In this document: positions 35,174 through 43,077 of the stretch, in pieces | How the letters are laid out: each line of letters opens with the position of its first letter | How positions within the stretch are numbered: position 1 is the first letter of the stretch | Assembly: GCF_026191635.1 (NCBI RefSeq) | Contig: NZ_JAKRRW010000001.1 | Coordinates: 186,001-250,000 of the forward strand | DNA length: 64,000 nt | Origin: Photobacterium obscurum | GTDB lineage: Bacteria; Pseudomonadota; Gammaproteobacteria; Enterobacterales; Vibrionaceae | Direction of reading: 5' to 3' | Notes under the pieces: generated by a model | Told to the model about the DNA's origin: nothing | What the model saw: only the letters and a program-made list of their open reading frames with translations | The model's database searches: none | Made by a program: the position numbers and the translations under genes

Positions 35174-37539
35174 CAGAATTCCTCTTTAACACGTAAGATC
35201 ATCTTGTAGTCGGTAATGACATTGCCGGCTTCGTCTTTGATTGTAAAAAATTCAGGCTCTAAATCGATGGTTCCATCTAGCAGCAACTTGGTAATATCCT
35301 TTTCAAAATCAATTGAATCCTTTTCAAACTGTTCCCGAATCAGCTCTAGTGGAGGGGAAAGATGAGCATCATCTTCATCACAGTCTTCATAGTCAGACAA
35401 AACCTCGCGATAGCCTTTAAGCTTCAGGTAATCCACACCGTACCGCTCTTTCAATATGGGGGCTAACTTATCGATATTTTCGATGCCATGCTTAGACATC
35501 CCTTCGCGAATACACCGAGCTTTAATACCAGCTAGAACCTCGCCCTGGAGGCCTTCCGTCACGTAGTGGTACAGGTGCTCTGAATCCGTATGGCCGAGGA
35601 AGTGACGGAGGGTATCCAAACTATTGGTGCCATTCCTCCAGAAGAACACCATGGCGAAAAAGCGCCGCAGCTGATGTTGTCGAATATAGTAGCGACGTAC
35701 ATCGTCTTCGTCATACTGCACTGTAGGCGATTCAAAATAATCACAAAAAGCATCAAGGTTAATATTATAACTTTCCATCGTAATGGCTGTTGGCTCTGCG
35801 GCCTTTTTCACGACAGAAGGAAACAGCGTCGCTTTATTCTGAGTGATTAGCTTGTCTTCAATCAGTTTTTCATTAAACGCTTCAAGCTTGTATAGCAGGC
35901 CCGCCACGCTACGAAGAATTGGTCTTGAAAGCGTTTCACGCAGGGCTTTGTCACCACCAACCCCAGACTTCCTATTTTCAAAAATCAGCTCAAACTCCAC
36001 CTTTGCAGACGATTCTAAATTAGGATCTATCCCTGCAGGCAAAAGGCAATCGGTAGGATGTAAATCTATCAATTCTCCAACACGTCTCGCCATTGTTGCG
36101 CCAGTAATTAGCTGAATAGAACCCGTAAGCACATGGAACAAATCTACAAAGCCACATTTTTTTCTGCGCAATTCAAATCGCTTGGGGTCACTTGTGTCTA
36201 CACACCATTGGCAGACGCCCAATTCGATTAACTTGGGAGAAACATACGCCAAGAAACCTTTGGCCTTGTAGTCGGCTAATTGATTCCTGGTTGTCCCTGG
36301 TACTTTTGCTCGTTTTTCCTTTGGTGCGCTCTTCAAGACCTGATACATGGAGTCAAGAATGGTATCAGCGTACTCAATACAGAATTCAAAAGCATTGCGC
36401 ATAGATGCAAACACAACATCAGCGGGTAGCGTTGTGAAGCGGCCTGTGCTGCGCACAATAACCAATTCATTAATAGTTTGTACTTTGATTTTATCGAAAG
36501 TCTTATCAGAGCAAAGGCTCGTACCGTCAGTCTCGATGGCCACTAACCCCCTAAAATCAGTAATAAGTGGGCCCAAAGACCTTTCACTGATACCACCATT
36601 TCCATAATCTGCTACGGGAACCGGACAGCATTCTGTCAAATCTTTGTCAGGAGATATCGCTAAAACATCAATCTTCGGTAATTTTATTGATTCTCCATAG
36701 AGGGTTTGCTGTTTGTAAAAGATATTTACGAAATATTTAGAATTAGGTGTTGGTGTTGACCACCTTTTTAGCTTGTAGGCACCCTCTTCATGCAAAAAAC
36801 AACAAGCTTTAACTATTTGATCTTCTGTTAAAAAGACCGCATTTTCATCCTCAAGAATTGTCCGCGTTATGTATGGGAACTGCTCAGCAAAGGCAGTGGC
36901 GTCAGCATCAGACATTGTTTCGATTTTTTCTAGGAGATATTCGCGAACTTTTTTGTGGTAACGATAGAGTCGATGTGTCCCTCCTTCAGCGTACTGAACG
37001 AGCAGGTCTTGAACAAAATCCCTATCTACAGCCAGCATATGTCGCTCGGCGAGATTAATATCAGCAGCTCGGAGTAATATTGCATCAATTAGCCTTAATC
37101 GATGGCTAATCTGCCTATAGGTGGTATTTGGTTTTAACAATCTACCACCGTTTAATAATGGATTTCCCGCCTGCACAAGCCAGTGCTTAAATGTGTTTAG
37201 TAGCGGCCTGTGCTTAATTGATACTAATGATTTTTTATCATTTAACGGCACATTAAAATCAATAGTAAGTGATTTTCCGCCCACTTTAATTTTCCAGAAG
37301 TCATGCTCAAATTCAGTTCCATCAACAAGCCAATCCGGATGGAACTCATCGTAAGCGAAAACTGACTGCACTGCGCTTGCCGCCTTGGATGTAAAGGCCA
37401 ATTGCTCGTTTAGTGGCATATTTGCAACTAACTGAACAAACCCAACAGACTCCTCTTTAGTGAAATTTTCCATGTGTTTTTCACCAGAAAGAATCTGTGC
37501 TTTCAACTTCGTGTTATCAACAATTAAGCTGACTGCCAT
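35173..37539 (-). CDS. large tyrosine recombinase, 788 aa (second gene of the mobility operon)
   Basis: A very long tyrosine-recombinase-like protein. The catalytic part is central to C-terminal: box I ATMARRVGEL (residues about 481-490), box II HQLRRFF (about 622-628) and box III LRHFLGHTDSEHLYHY (about 644-659), with Tyr 657 or 659 as possible nucleophile. Some 430 residues precede it and about 130 follow, both of unknown function. It overlaps the upstream 772-aa gene by 16 bases and the downstream gene by one base, so translation is coupled. The layout is like Tn554 TnpB, but larger. Confidence 0.85.
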   Translation of the reverse strand: MAVSLIVDNTKLKAQILSGEKHMENFTKEESVGFVQLVANMPLNEQLAFTSKAASAVQSVFAYDEFHPDWLVDGTEFEHDFWKIKVGGKSLTIDFNVPLNDKKSLVSIKHRPLLNTFKHWLVQAGNPLLNGGRLLKPNTTYRQISHRLRLIDAILLRAADINLAERHMLAVDRDFVQDLLVQYAEGGTHRLYRYHKKVREYLLEKIETMSDADATAFAEQFPYITRTILEDENAVFLTEDQIVKACCFLHEEGAYKLKRWSTPTPNSKYFVNIFYKQQTLYGESIKLPKIDVLAISPDKDLTECCPVPVADYGNGGISERSLGPLITDFRGLVAIETDGTSLCSDKTFDKIKVQTINELVIVRSTGRFTTLPADVVFASMRNAFEFCIEYADTILDSMYQVLKSAPKEKRAKVPGTTRNQLADYKAKGFLAYVSPKLIELGVCQWCVDTSDPKRFELRRKKCGFVDLFHVLTGSIQLITGATMARRVGELIDLHPTDCLLPAGIDPNLESSAKVEFELIFENRKSGVGGDKALRETLSRPILRSVAGLLYKLEAFNEKLIEDKLITQNKATLFPSVVKKAAEPTAITMESYNINLDAFCDYFESPTVQYDEDDVRRYYIRQHQLRRFFAMVFFWRNGTNSLDTLRHFLGHTDSEHLYHYVTEGLQGEVLAGIKARCIREGMSKHGIENIDKLAPILKERYGVDYLKLKGYREVLSDYEDCDEDDAHLSPPLELIREQFEKDSIDFEKDITKLLLDGTIDLEPEFFTIKDEAGNVITDYKMILRVKEEF

Positions 37540-39842
37540 AGGATTGCCTCCTCGATAAGTTCAGGATTTAATGGTTTATTTGTCGCAACACGGTACATAT
37601 CCGCGATGTCATTACTGATCATTTCAGCATTACCAGGGCTGTTACCTTTGCGGTTTTCAAGTGCCACGGAAATGTGTGACAGGACAAATTTGGCTGCTTC
37701 ATACCAGTTCTTAGCAAACTGAGTAATCTCCGTATCATCCGATGCATTATCAACGGTGGTAACGAGTGCCATGAAGATCTGTAACAGGGAGGTAGACACT
37801 AGAAAAACAGCACCTTCAAACTGACAGACATTGTCATTAGCAATATCCATTGCCTTCTTCTTACCCGTCCGAATATGCTCAGGCAGTTCACCTAGGCCAT
37901 GGTTTTCCAAAAAGCTGTTCAGCTCATCAGGATGAATGTCAATTGCCTTATGTAGGTAGCGTGAGTCCTTCATGGCTTCATACACAATCGCGTTTTGGAA
38001 CTGACGAATCCAGCGGTTGGTGAAGTAGTCCCAAAGCGGTTTCGGCAAATAGTGATTAATCAATACTGGGATATATTTTTCATGTCCCAAGGCTTCTGAC
38101 ATGGCGTGGACACTCCCAGTTTCCAGGTAAACACGAACTCCCACAGCTGAGCGCATTCGGGCGTGTGTCACGTGTTTGGAAATGCTGATAGCGTGTGTAT
38201 CCGTTTTATGCTCTGAAGGTTCGGCCAGCTTCCGACTTAGTGCTGTAGTGTTGGGCTTATTTGAGCTGTATGTTCGAGCCTTGCTGCCAATACTATCAGC
38301 CGATATCAGCATTTTTCGAAAACTGTCATTCGATTCTTGCTGAAGCTGAGTTCGCAGCTGTTCTGTCAGCTCAAGGTATTCTTCTATAAGCTTCTTCGAT
38401 TCGGCATTAAGCACCACTTCCTGCTGTGCCAACTCCTTCCCTTTACGCTCCTTTTTACTAAGCGCAATCCAAACACCACTTACTTCCCGATAGCCATGGC
38501 GGTCACCTTTGTTATTGTACAAATCCCAATCTTCAAGCCAAGACGGGGTGATTTGTGGATGCATCTCGATAAGCAAGTAACAAAACGCACTCATGGTGGT
38601 AGCCGTTGGCATTGCCAATAGGGTTAATAAATTTTTGTCTTTATTCTTCCCTGTTATCCAATCAGGGTAGTTCGAACCCTTGTATCTGAAACCGTAGTGC
38701 CTGAAACTGGCACAGATATTTTCATCTTGGCTCATATCTACAGGGATTTTATTAGCCGGCCCAAGTAGTTCTGGTCTCACTTGCCCCCTCTCAGCAAGCG
38801 CCTTGAAATTATTTAGGTTTTCAATCGACTCATTCCAAATATTACGGCAGTGAAGTTTGACGTGATTGATATCGGCTTTTATTGACTCAAAGATAAGCTC
38901 TTTTGCTGCTGTATCACTATAGGAGAGCGGAATAGGGGTGATCAGTTTATTGTTAAACGCGTTACCGTCCTTATCTTTCTGCTCTTTTGTTTTAGATGTC
39001 ACCTGCTTCCCCGAGGTTTTGAATTCAGGTGCCAGCAATTCAACACGAGGCTCCCCGACAATGTCTTTCTTAACAAACACCTCTTTGAAAATACTGATCG
39101 CGCCTTGCCATTTAAGGTGAAATGTTTTCAGGCATCGCTCGTCTTGCACTGCATCATTCAAGCAAAGTGAATAAATACAACTCATCGTCTTGTTGATGTT
39201 CTTAGATGACATCACATCATGGAAAGCATGACTATCACGGGCAACAATAGGAAGCTTTTGAATGATGCAGTTGAAGTCAGCCAGGCGTGTTTTGAGAGTG
39301 TTACAAGCTTCTTTTATGGCAAAGCGTTTCGTTGACTCATGGATTTGCGAAATAAGCACTTCATCATAAATTAGATATATCGAAGTTAGGTCGAGGAACG
39401 TCGTTTTACCGTCTTTAGCCTCTACAAACCATCCTTGATAAAATTGCCTTACCTGTTCGTCAACACTAAAGTTCTTCTTATAGTACTCAACCGCCAGCTT
39501 TGCATCATCCGTCAGTTTTATGCTTGAGAATTTGAACGGCAGATTACAACAAGGAAGACGCTTCACTGCGTTTGCCAAGGCGTATTTGCCCAAAATTGTG
39601 GTGTCTAGTTCTGTATAAATAAAGCCAACAAAGCCAGTCAGTACATGCTCAGTGAATTTTGCACTATTTGTGTTGATGAACTTAAATTTTGTTGAAGTGA
39701 TATGCAGAAATGCATTTAACGGAGCGGCATTTTTTGGGGCCCTAGTTTCTTCGGAAGAAGTCTTAGCTAGAAGCAATAAGTCGTACAACGCTGGCTCTAA
39801 ATACTCTAACGGGTAATGTCTTAATAGCCTGGTGTTTATCAC
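37524..39842 (-). CDS. large tyrosine-recombinase-like protein, 772 aa (first gene of the mobility operon)
   Basis: Translation starts at a GTG four bases after GGAGG. The C-terminal part shows box II (THARMRSAVGVRVYLETG, residues about 559-576) and box III (ALGHEKYIPVLINHYLP, Tyr near residue 598), the LGH-...-Y pattern of tyrosine recombinases. In the place of box I (around ATTMSAFCYLLIEMHPQITP, residues 415-433) I find no Arg, so this member may be catalytically altered or use another Arg. About 170 residues follow the Tyr. It is the promoter-proximal gene, with a LexA-like box and a perfect TTGACA upstream. Confidence 0.78.
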   Translation of the reverse strand: MINTRLLRHYPLEYLEPALYDLLLLAKTSSEETRAPKNAAPLNAFLHITSTKFKFINTNSAKFTEHVLTGFVGFIYTELDTTILGKYALANAVKRLPCCNLPFKFSSIKLTDDAKLAVEYYKKNFSVDEQVRQFYQGWFVEAKDGKTTFLDLTSIYLIYDEVLISQIHESTKRFAIKEACNTLKTRLADFNCIIQKLPIVARDSHAFHDVMSSKNINKTMSCIYSLCLNDAVQDERCLKTFHLKWQGAISIFKEVFVKKDIVGEPRVELLAPEFKTSGKQVTSKTKEQKDKDGNAFNNKLITPIPLSYSDTAAKELIFESIKADINHVKLHCRNIWNESIENLNNFKALAERGQVRPELLGPANKIPVDMSQDENICASFRHYGFRYKGSNYPDWITGKNKDKNLLTLLAMPTATTMSAFCYLLIEMHPQITPSWLEDWDLYNNKGDRHGYREVSGVWIALSKKERKGKELAQQEVVLNAESKKLIEEYLELTEQLRTQLQQESNDSFRKMLISADSIGSKARTYSSNKPNTTALSRKLAEPSEHKTDTHAISISKHVTHARMRSAVGVRVYLETGSVHAMSEALGHEKYIPVLINHYLPKPLWDYFTNRWIRQFQNAIVYEAMKDSRYLHKAIDIHPDELNSFLENHGLGELPEHIRTGKKKAMDIANDNVCQFEGAVFLVSTSLLQIFMALVTTVDNASDDTEITQFAKNWYEAAKFVLSHISVALENRKGNSPGNAEMISNDIADMYRVATNKPLNPELIEEAILWQSA

Positions 39843-39869
39843 TTTGCCTCCAATGCAACAATATGGACA

Positions 39870-39912
39870 CTGGTTGTAAATACAGTATTGATAATTTATT
39901 GATAGTTGTCAA
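39870..39912 (-). promoter_or_regulatory. promoter of the mobility operon with LexA-like box
   Basis: On the minus strand a perfect -35 TTGACA (39912-39907) is followed about 19 bases later by TACTGT as a weak -10, which overlaps CTGTATTTACAACCAG (39885-39870), a LexA-box-like 16-mer (CTGT-N8-ACAG with one half-site change). Confidence 0.5.
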
Positions 39913-39974
39913 TTTTTCTGATGACGTATTGAGAGTTTCTTTTGGGCATAAAGTCCAGGCAGGACGGGGGGGGC

Positions 39975-40067
39975 TTAATATAAATTGATAAGAGGTGTAA
40001 TTGGGGAAACGTACATATCCCCATGCAGTACTTCTTCTCCGGTACTGATCATTACTACTTGCAACAT
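39975..40067 (-). pseudogene. cinA: cinA 5' fragment
   Basis: ATG at 40067 with an upstream AGGAAGAGAGGGAAG purine tract opens MLQVVMISTGEEVLHGD, the canonical CinA N-terminus (first strand and STGEE motif). After 17 codons it enters the island and stops at 39975 after 13 foreign codons (MYVSPITPLINLY). Joined to the sequence from 23077 leftward it continues IVDTNAAWLARLF without loss of a base. It retains the native cinA start and is divergent from the tyrP leader, so the cinA promoter probably lies in 40068-40200. Confidence 0.9.
39994..40022 (+). other. island right attachment junction (attR)
   Basis: The island ends with GGTGTAATTGGGGAAA (39994-40009), then the 6-base spacer CGTACA (40010-40015), then cinA sequence TATCCCC (40016-40022). 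At the left junction the corresponding spacer is CGACGA, the native cinA sequence, so the two ends carry different spacers. Confidence 0.75.
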
Positions 40068-40218
40068 GCTTCCCTCTCTTCCTTGCTGTGATGAATAGCG
40101 TTCTTTACACCTTACACCAATTCACTCCAGCAATTACACAATAATGGCCCGTTATCGTTAGTAGTCACGACGAGTCAAGTAACAGTTACCAACTGAGACG
40201 GCATTAATCAAACAAGAT

Positions 40219-40236
40219 AGTAAAGATAAGTTTACA
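40219..40236 (+). promoter_or_regulatory. TyrR-like box upstream of tyrP
   Basis: AGTAAAGATAAGTTTACA matches the TyrR palindrome TGTAAA-N6-TTTACA at 11 of 12 fixed positions. A TTGACA at 40253-40258 could be the -35 of the promoter, placing the box just upstream of it. Confidence 0.6.
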
Positions 40237-40351
40237 CTAAAGATCACAATAGTTGACAGTTGAGTTAACTGCCTTTAAGGTAGCAAACAGTCGCAATCAA
40301 CATCTGTTGACAAATTTGCAGGCTGTTTTACTACCAACAAAGGGAGAATGC

Positions 40352-40387
40352 ATGAAAATTCGCTACAGCCACACCTACTATCGATAG
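40352..40387 (+). CDS. tyrosine-containing leader peptide of tyrP
   Basis: An ATG 5 bases after GGGAG opens an 11-codon frame, MKIRYSHTYYR, with three Tyr codons, two of them adjacent at the end (40376-40381). It is followed directly by the 5' arm of a terminator-like stem. This is the classic layout of amino-acid-specific attenuation: slow decoding at the Tyr codons would leave the ribosome over the stem and let transcription continue. An overlapping frame from the ATG at 40348 has no proper ribosome-site spacing. Confidence 0.65.
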   Translation: MKIRYSHTYYR

Positions 40388-40475
40388 CCACAGTGGCACG
40401 ATCAGGTGTAAAGAAAAGTTACCACCCGGTAATCACCATTCATCTCGATTTCTCCATTGTGGCTGTTTCCTTTTT
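40386..40475 (+). promoter_or_regulatory. attenuator-like stem between leader peptide and tyrP
   Basis: AGCCACAGTGG (40386-40396) pairs with CCATTGTGGCT (40454-40464) over 11 positions with one G-U; GTTTCCTTTTTCC follows, a T-rich tract. The 5' arm begins within the leader stop codon. Confidence 0.55.
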
Positions 40476-40564
40476 CCGGGAGATCAGACCGCAGGTAGGC
40501 GTCCTTTGATACAGCCTCCTTCTCCCTCATAGATCAAAAACTTAAAGCTGGGAGCTTCAACTCA

Positions 40565-41773
40565 ATGTCCATGAATAAAACATTCGGCAGCACCTTGATT
40601 ATTGCCGGTACAACAATCGGGGCCGGTATGCTAGCACTACCTCTGGCTTCGGCTGGTTTAGGCTTTGCCACTGCAACAGTCACCATGTTTGGTATCTGGG
40701 CGCTAATGATATATACCGCACTGCTCATGCTGGAAGTCCACCAGCATGCCGATCAAAATGCGACATTGCATACCCTTGCTCATCAATTGCTGGGAAGAAA
40801 AGGACAGATCATTGCCAGTTTCGCAATGATGTTTCTTTTTTACTCACTTTGTTCGGCCTACATCGCCGGAGGTGGCGCTCAGCTAAATGACAAACTCAAC
40901 AATTGGATAGGCCTGGATGTCAACCCGCAGACCGGTACTATCATCTTCACACTCATGATTGCATCTGTGGTCTCTGTCGGGACCCATTCTGTTGATATAG
41001 TCAACCGGGTGCTTTTTGCACTAAAGGTAGTGGCACTTGCTATCATGCTGGGCCTACTTGTTCCCCATGTTCAAGGTGGGCATCTTGTCGACATGCCGGT
41101 GCAAAAAGGTCTGCTACTTTCAGCCTTGCCAGTGGTTTTCACCTCGTTTGGCTTCCACGGTAGTATTCCTTCTATTGTTCGCTACGTAGGTTTGGATATA
41201 AAAGCACTACGGAAAATTATGGTGATCGGCTCAGCGGTTCCCTTGATGATCTACGTACTATGGCAGGTTGCCAGCCAGGGGGTACTCAGCCAGCCTGATC
41301 TGATGGCCAGCACGACGCTTGGAGCTTTTATTGCCACCTTGAGCAATATGCTGCACAACCCGATGGTAAGTCAGTCGGTTTCAATCTTTGCTGATTTGGC
41401 ATTAATGACATCATTTCTCGGTGTAAGCCTAGGGCTGTTTGACTTTTTGTCGGACACCCTCAATCGTGGTAGCCAAACGAAAGGACGCATTCAAACCGCA
41501 CTGGTGACGTTTCTTCCACCGCTATGTTTTGCCCTGTTCTACCCACAAGGCTTCATTATGGCATTAGGCTACGCGGCAATCGCACTGGTGATCCTTGCTA
41601 TCTTCCTACCTGTCGCAATGGTTAAAGCCCAGCGCAAACAACGCCCAGACCACTGTACGAGCTACCAGGTTAGTGGAGGAACGCCGGCACTGGTTCTCGT
41701 TACCGGCATCGGTATCATGATCATTTCTGCTCAGTTCTTACAAATGGCAGGTGTTATCCCAGCCGTTGGTTAA
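40565..41773 (+). CDS. tyrP: tyrosine-specific transport protein
   Basis: The 402-residue inner-membrane protein belongs to the HAAAP family of proton-driven aromatic amino acid importers, with about 11 membrane segments. It matches TyrP throughout: FGSTLIIAGTTIGAGMLALP at the start, TSFGFHGSIPSIVRY near residue 193, FADLALMTSFLGVSLGLFD near residue 282 and FLPPLCFALFYPQGFIMALG near residue 320. The leader peptide, the attenuator-like stem and a TyrR-like box upstream support tyrosine as the substrate. It is monocistronic with a terminator, and divergent from the displaced cinA start. Confidence 0.93.
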   Translation: MSMNKTFGSTLIIAGTTIGAGMLALPLASAGLGFATATVTMFGIWALMIYTALLMLEVHQHADQNATLHTLAHQLLGRKGQIIASFAMMFLFYSLCSAYIAGGGAQLNDKLNNWIGLDVNPQTGTIIFTLMIASVVSVGTHSVDIVNRVLFALKVVALAIMLGLLVPHVQGGHLVDMPVQKGLLLSALPVVFTSFGFHGSIPSIVRYVGLDIKALRKIMVIGSAVPLMIYVLWQVASQGVLSQPDLMASTTLGAFIATLSNMLHNPMVSQSVSIFADLALMTSFLGVSLGLFDFLSDTLNRGSQTKGRIQTALVTFLPPLCFALFYPQGFIMALGYAAIALVILAIFLPVAMVKAQRKQRPDHCTSYQVSGGTPALVLVTGIGIMIISAQFLQMAGVIPAVG

Positions 41774-41800
41774 CCGGTTACAATACCCGCCAAAGTACCA

Positions 41801-41832
41801 AAAGGCTTGCATATGCAAGCCTTTATTCTTTA
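41801..41832 (+). terminator. terminator of tyrP
   Basis: Perfect 11-bp stem AAAGGCTTGCA/TGCAAGCCTTT (41801-41811, 41814-41824) followed by ATTCTTT. Confidence 0.85.
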
Positions 41833-41998
41833 AAAGTATAAAAACGACACATTTACAAGCAAAATCCTGCTAAATCATGACAGTTCACATAATTTTCAAC
41901 AAAATCACTGTAAATATAGACTAGGATTTTTTTATGATTTCAGGGATACTCTTGCCTTTCCTCTATTCCTGTCCTGATCTACATTTTCGGAGCGTACA

Positions 41999-42892
41999 TT
42001 GCGCACTACACTTTTTTCATCACTTGTTCTGGGTTGCTCATTGAGTGCTCCAGCTTTAGCCTGGAACGATGCCCCTACAACCTACAGTAGCTATAGCCAA
42101 AGCACCTTTTTAAACTACTACGCTGAACCGGCACGCTATTCGGCTACAAACGAGGTCTCATCAACAGACTCCAGCCTATCTGAAACTCAATCAGTAAATA
42201 CGCTGCCAATGCATTTATCTGTCCAATCTGAAAAAAACTGGGATTACCTGTTAGGGCAGTCCTACACCATTTTCGGGTTGAGTCTGGCAACCGTTGGTTT
42301 AATGACTTTTCTGCCCGAAAGCGTGACAAACTGGGATGACGAAGATCGCGATCTCAGCAACCTTGGAAAAAAATGGTGGGATAACGTAAGTGCAGGACCG
42401 GTATGGGATCAGGATGCTCACTACCTAAACTACATTATGCATCCGTATTTTGGCGGGGTATATTATACCGCAGCCCGCCATTCAGGTTTCAACGAGTGGG
42501 AGTCGTTCTTGTACTCAGCCACGATGTCGACATTTTTCTGGGAGTATGGCGTAGAAGCCTTTGCTGAGGTTCCCTCAATTCAAGACATCATCGTGACACC
42601 ATTATTTGGAGCTGCGGTCGGTGAGTGGATGTTCCAAACCGAAGCCGGTATTACCTCAAATGGTGGTGAGGTCATGGGCTCTGAAACACTCGGTGATGTT
42701 AGCTTATTCTTCCTAAACCCTGTAGGTCATATTCATTATTGGATGACAAACTGGTGGCAAGGCGACACCGAGGTCAGCTTTACCTATACCCCATGGTTTG
42801 GCAACACAGACGCTGCTAATTTTGCGCTCGATGCAGGCGCCGATTATGACCGGCAGTTCATAGGTCTCCAAGTGAAACTATCACTGAATTAA
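41999..42892 (+). CDS. DUF3943 domain protein, exported
   Basis: Translation begins at a TTG 6 bases after GGAG. The 297-residue product has a signal peptide (LFSSLVLGCSLSAPALA, cleavage after ALA near residue 21), a membrane-like segment (YTIFGLSLATVGLMTFLP), then the DUF3943 core with LNYIMHPYFGGVYYTAAR and FFWEYGVEAFAEVPSIQD. It probably resides in the outer membrane or periplasm; function is unknown. It is a single gene after tyrP. Confidence 0.82.
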   Translation: MRTTLFSSLVLGCSLSAPALAWNDAPTTYSSYSQSTFLNYYAEPARYSATNEVSSTDSSLSETQSVNTLPMHLSVQSEKNWDYLLGQSYTIFGLSLATVGLMTFLPESVTNWDDEDRDLSNLGKKWWDNVSAGPVWDQDAHYLNYIMHPYFGGVYYTAARHSGFNEWESFLYSATMSTFFWEYGVEAFAEVPSIQDIIVTPLFGAAVGEWMFQTEAGITSNGGEVMGSETLGDVSLFFLNPVGHIHYWMTNWWQGDTEVSFTYTPWFGNTDAANFALDAGADYDRQFIGLQVKLSLN

Positions 42893-43077
42893 TAACCCCT
42901 GACTATACCGGAGAAAAGGTGATGGCTATCATTTTTTCTCCATTTTTTCAATAATATACATCTCATTTTTCATGGTTAGTGAATTAGTCTCACGCTTTTA
43001 CAGAACATCCATATTTATACAATTGTTTTTAAGCTAACCTACTAATAACAATCACTATAATTCTCCAAGAATTGGCA

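Larger units (their letters stand above)
23078..40009 (-). mobile_element. 16.9-kb genomic island with tyrosine-recombinase module, inserted in cinA
   Basis: The two halves of cinA flank this segment; removing 23078-40015 (element plus one 6-base spacer) joins CGACGA to TATCCCC and restores the frame GEEVLHGD-IVDTNAAW exactly. The ends carry a 16-bp imperfect inverted repeat. Recombinase genes lie at the right end and read inward. Cargo: nudC, an SDR-AraC pair, a DUF2971 gene, a UmuD'-like operon, two paralogous small genes, several small unknown genes and repeat arrays. The layout recalls Tn554-like elements (tnpA, tnpB, tnpC) and gamma-mobile-trio islands, but four mobility genes are present; family assignment is inference. 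Confidence 0.85.

Noticed and set aside
23072..40022. Integration into a tRNA or tmRNA gene
   Set aside because: No tRNA- or tmRNA-like fold is seen at either junction; the target is the cinA coding sequence.
40348..40510. Alternative 54-codon frame overlapping the tyrP leader peptide
   Set aside because: Its ATG is only 1 base from the ribosome site, whereas the leader ATG at 40352 has normal spacing; the frame covers the attenuator stem.
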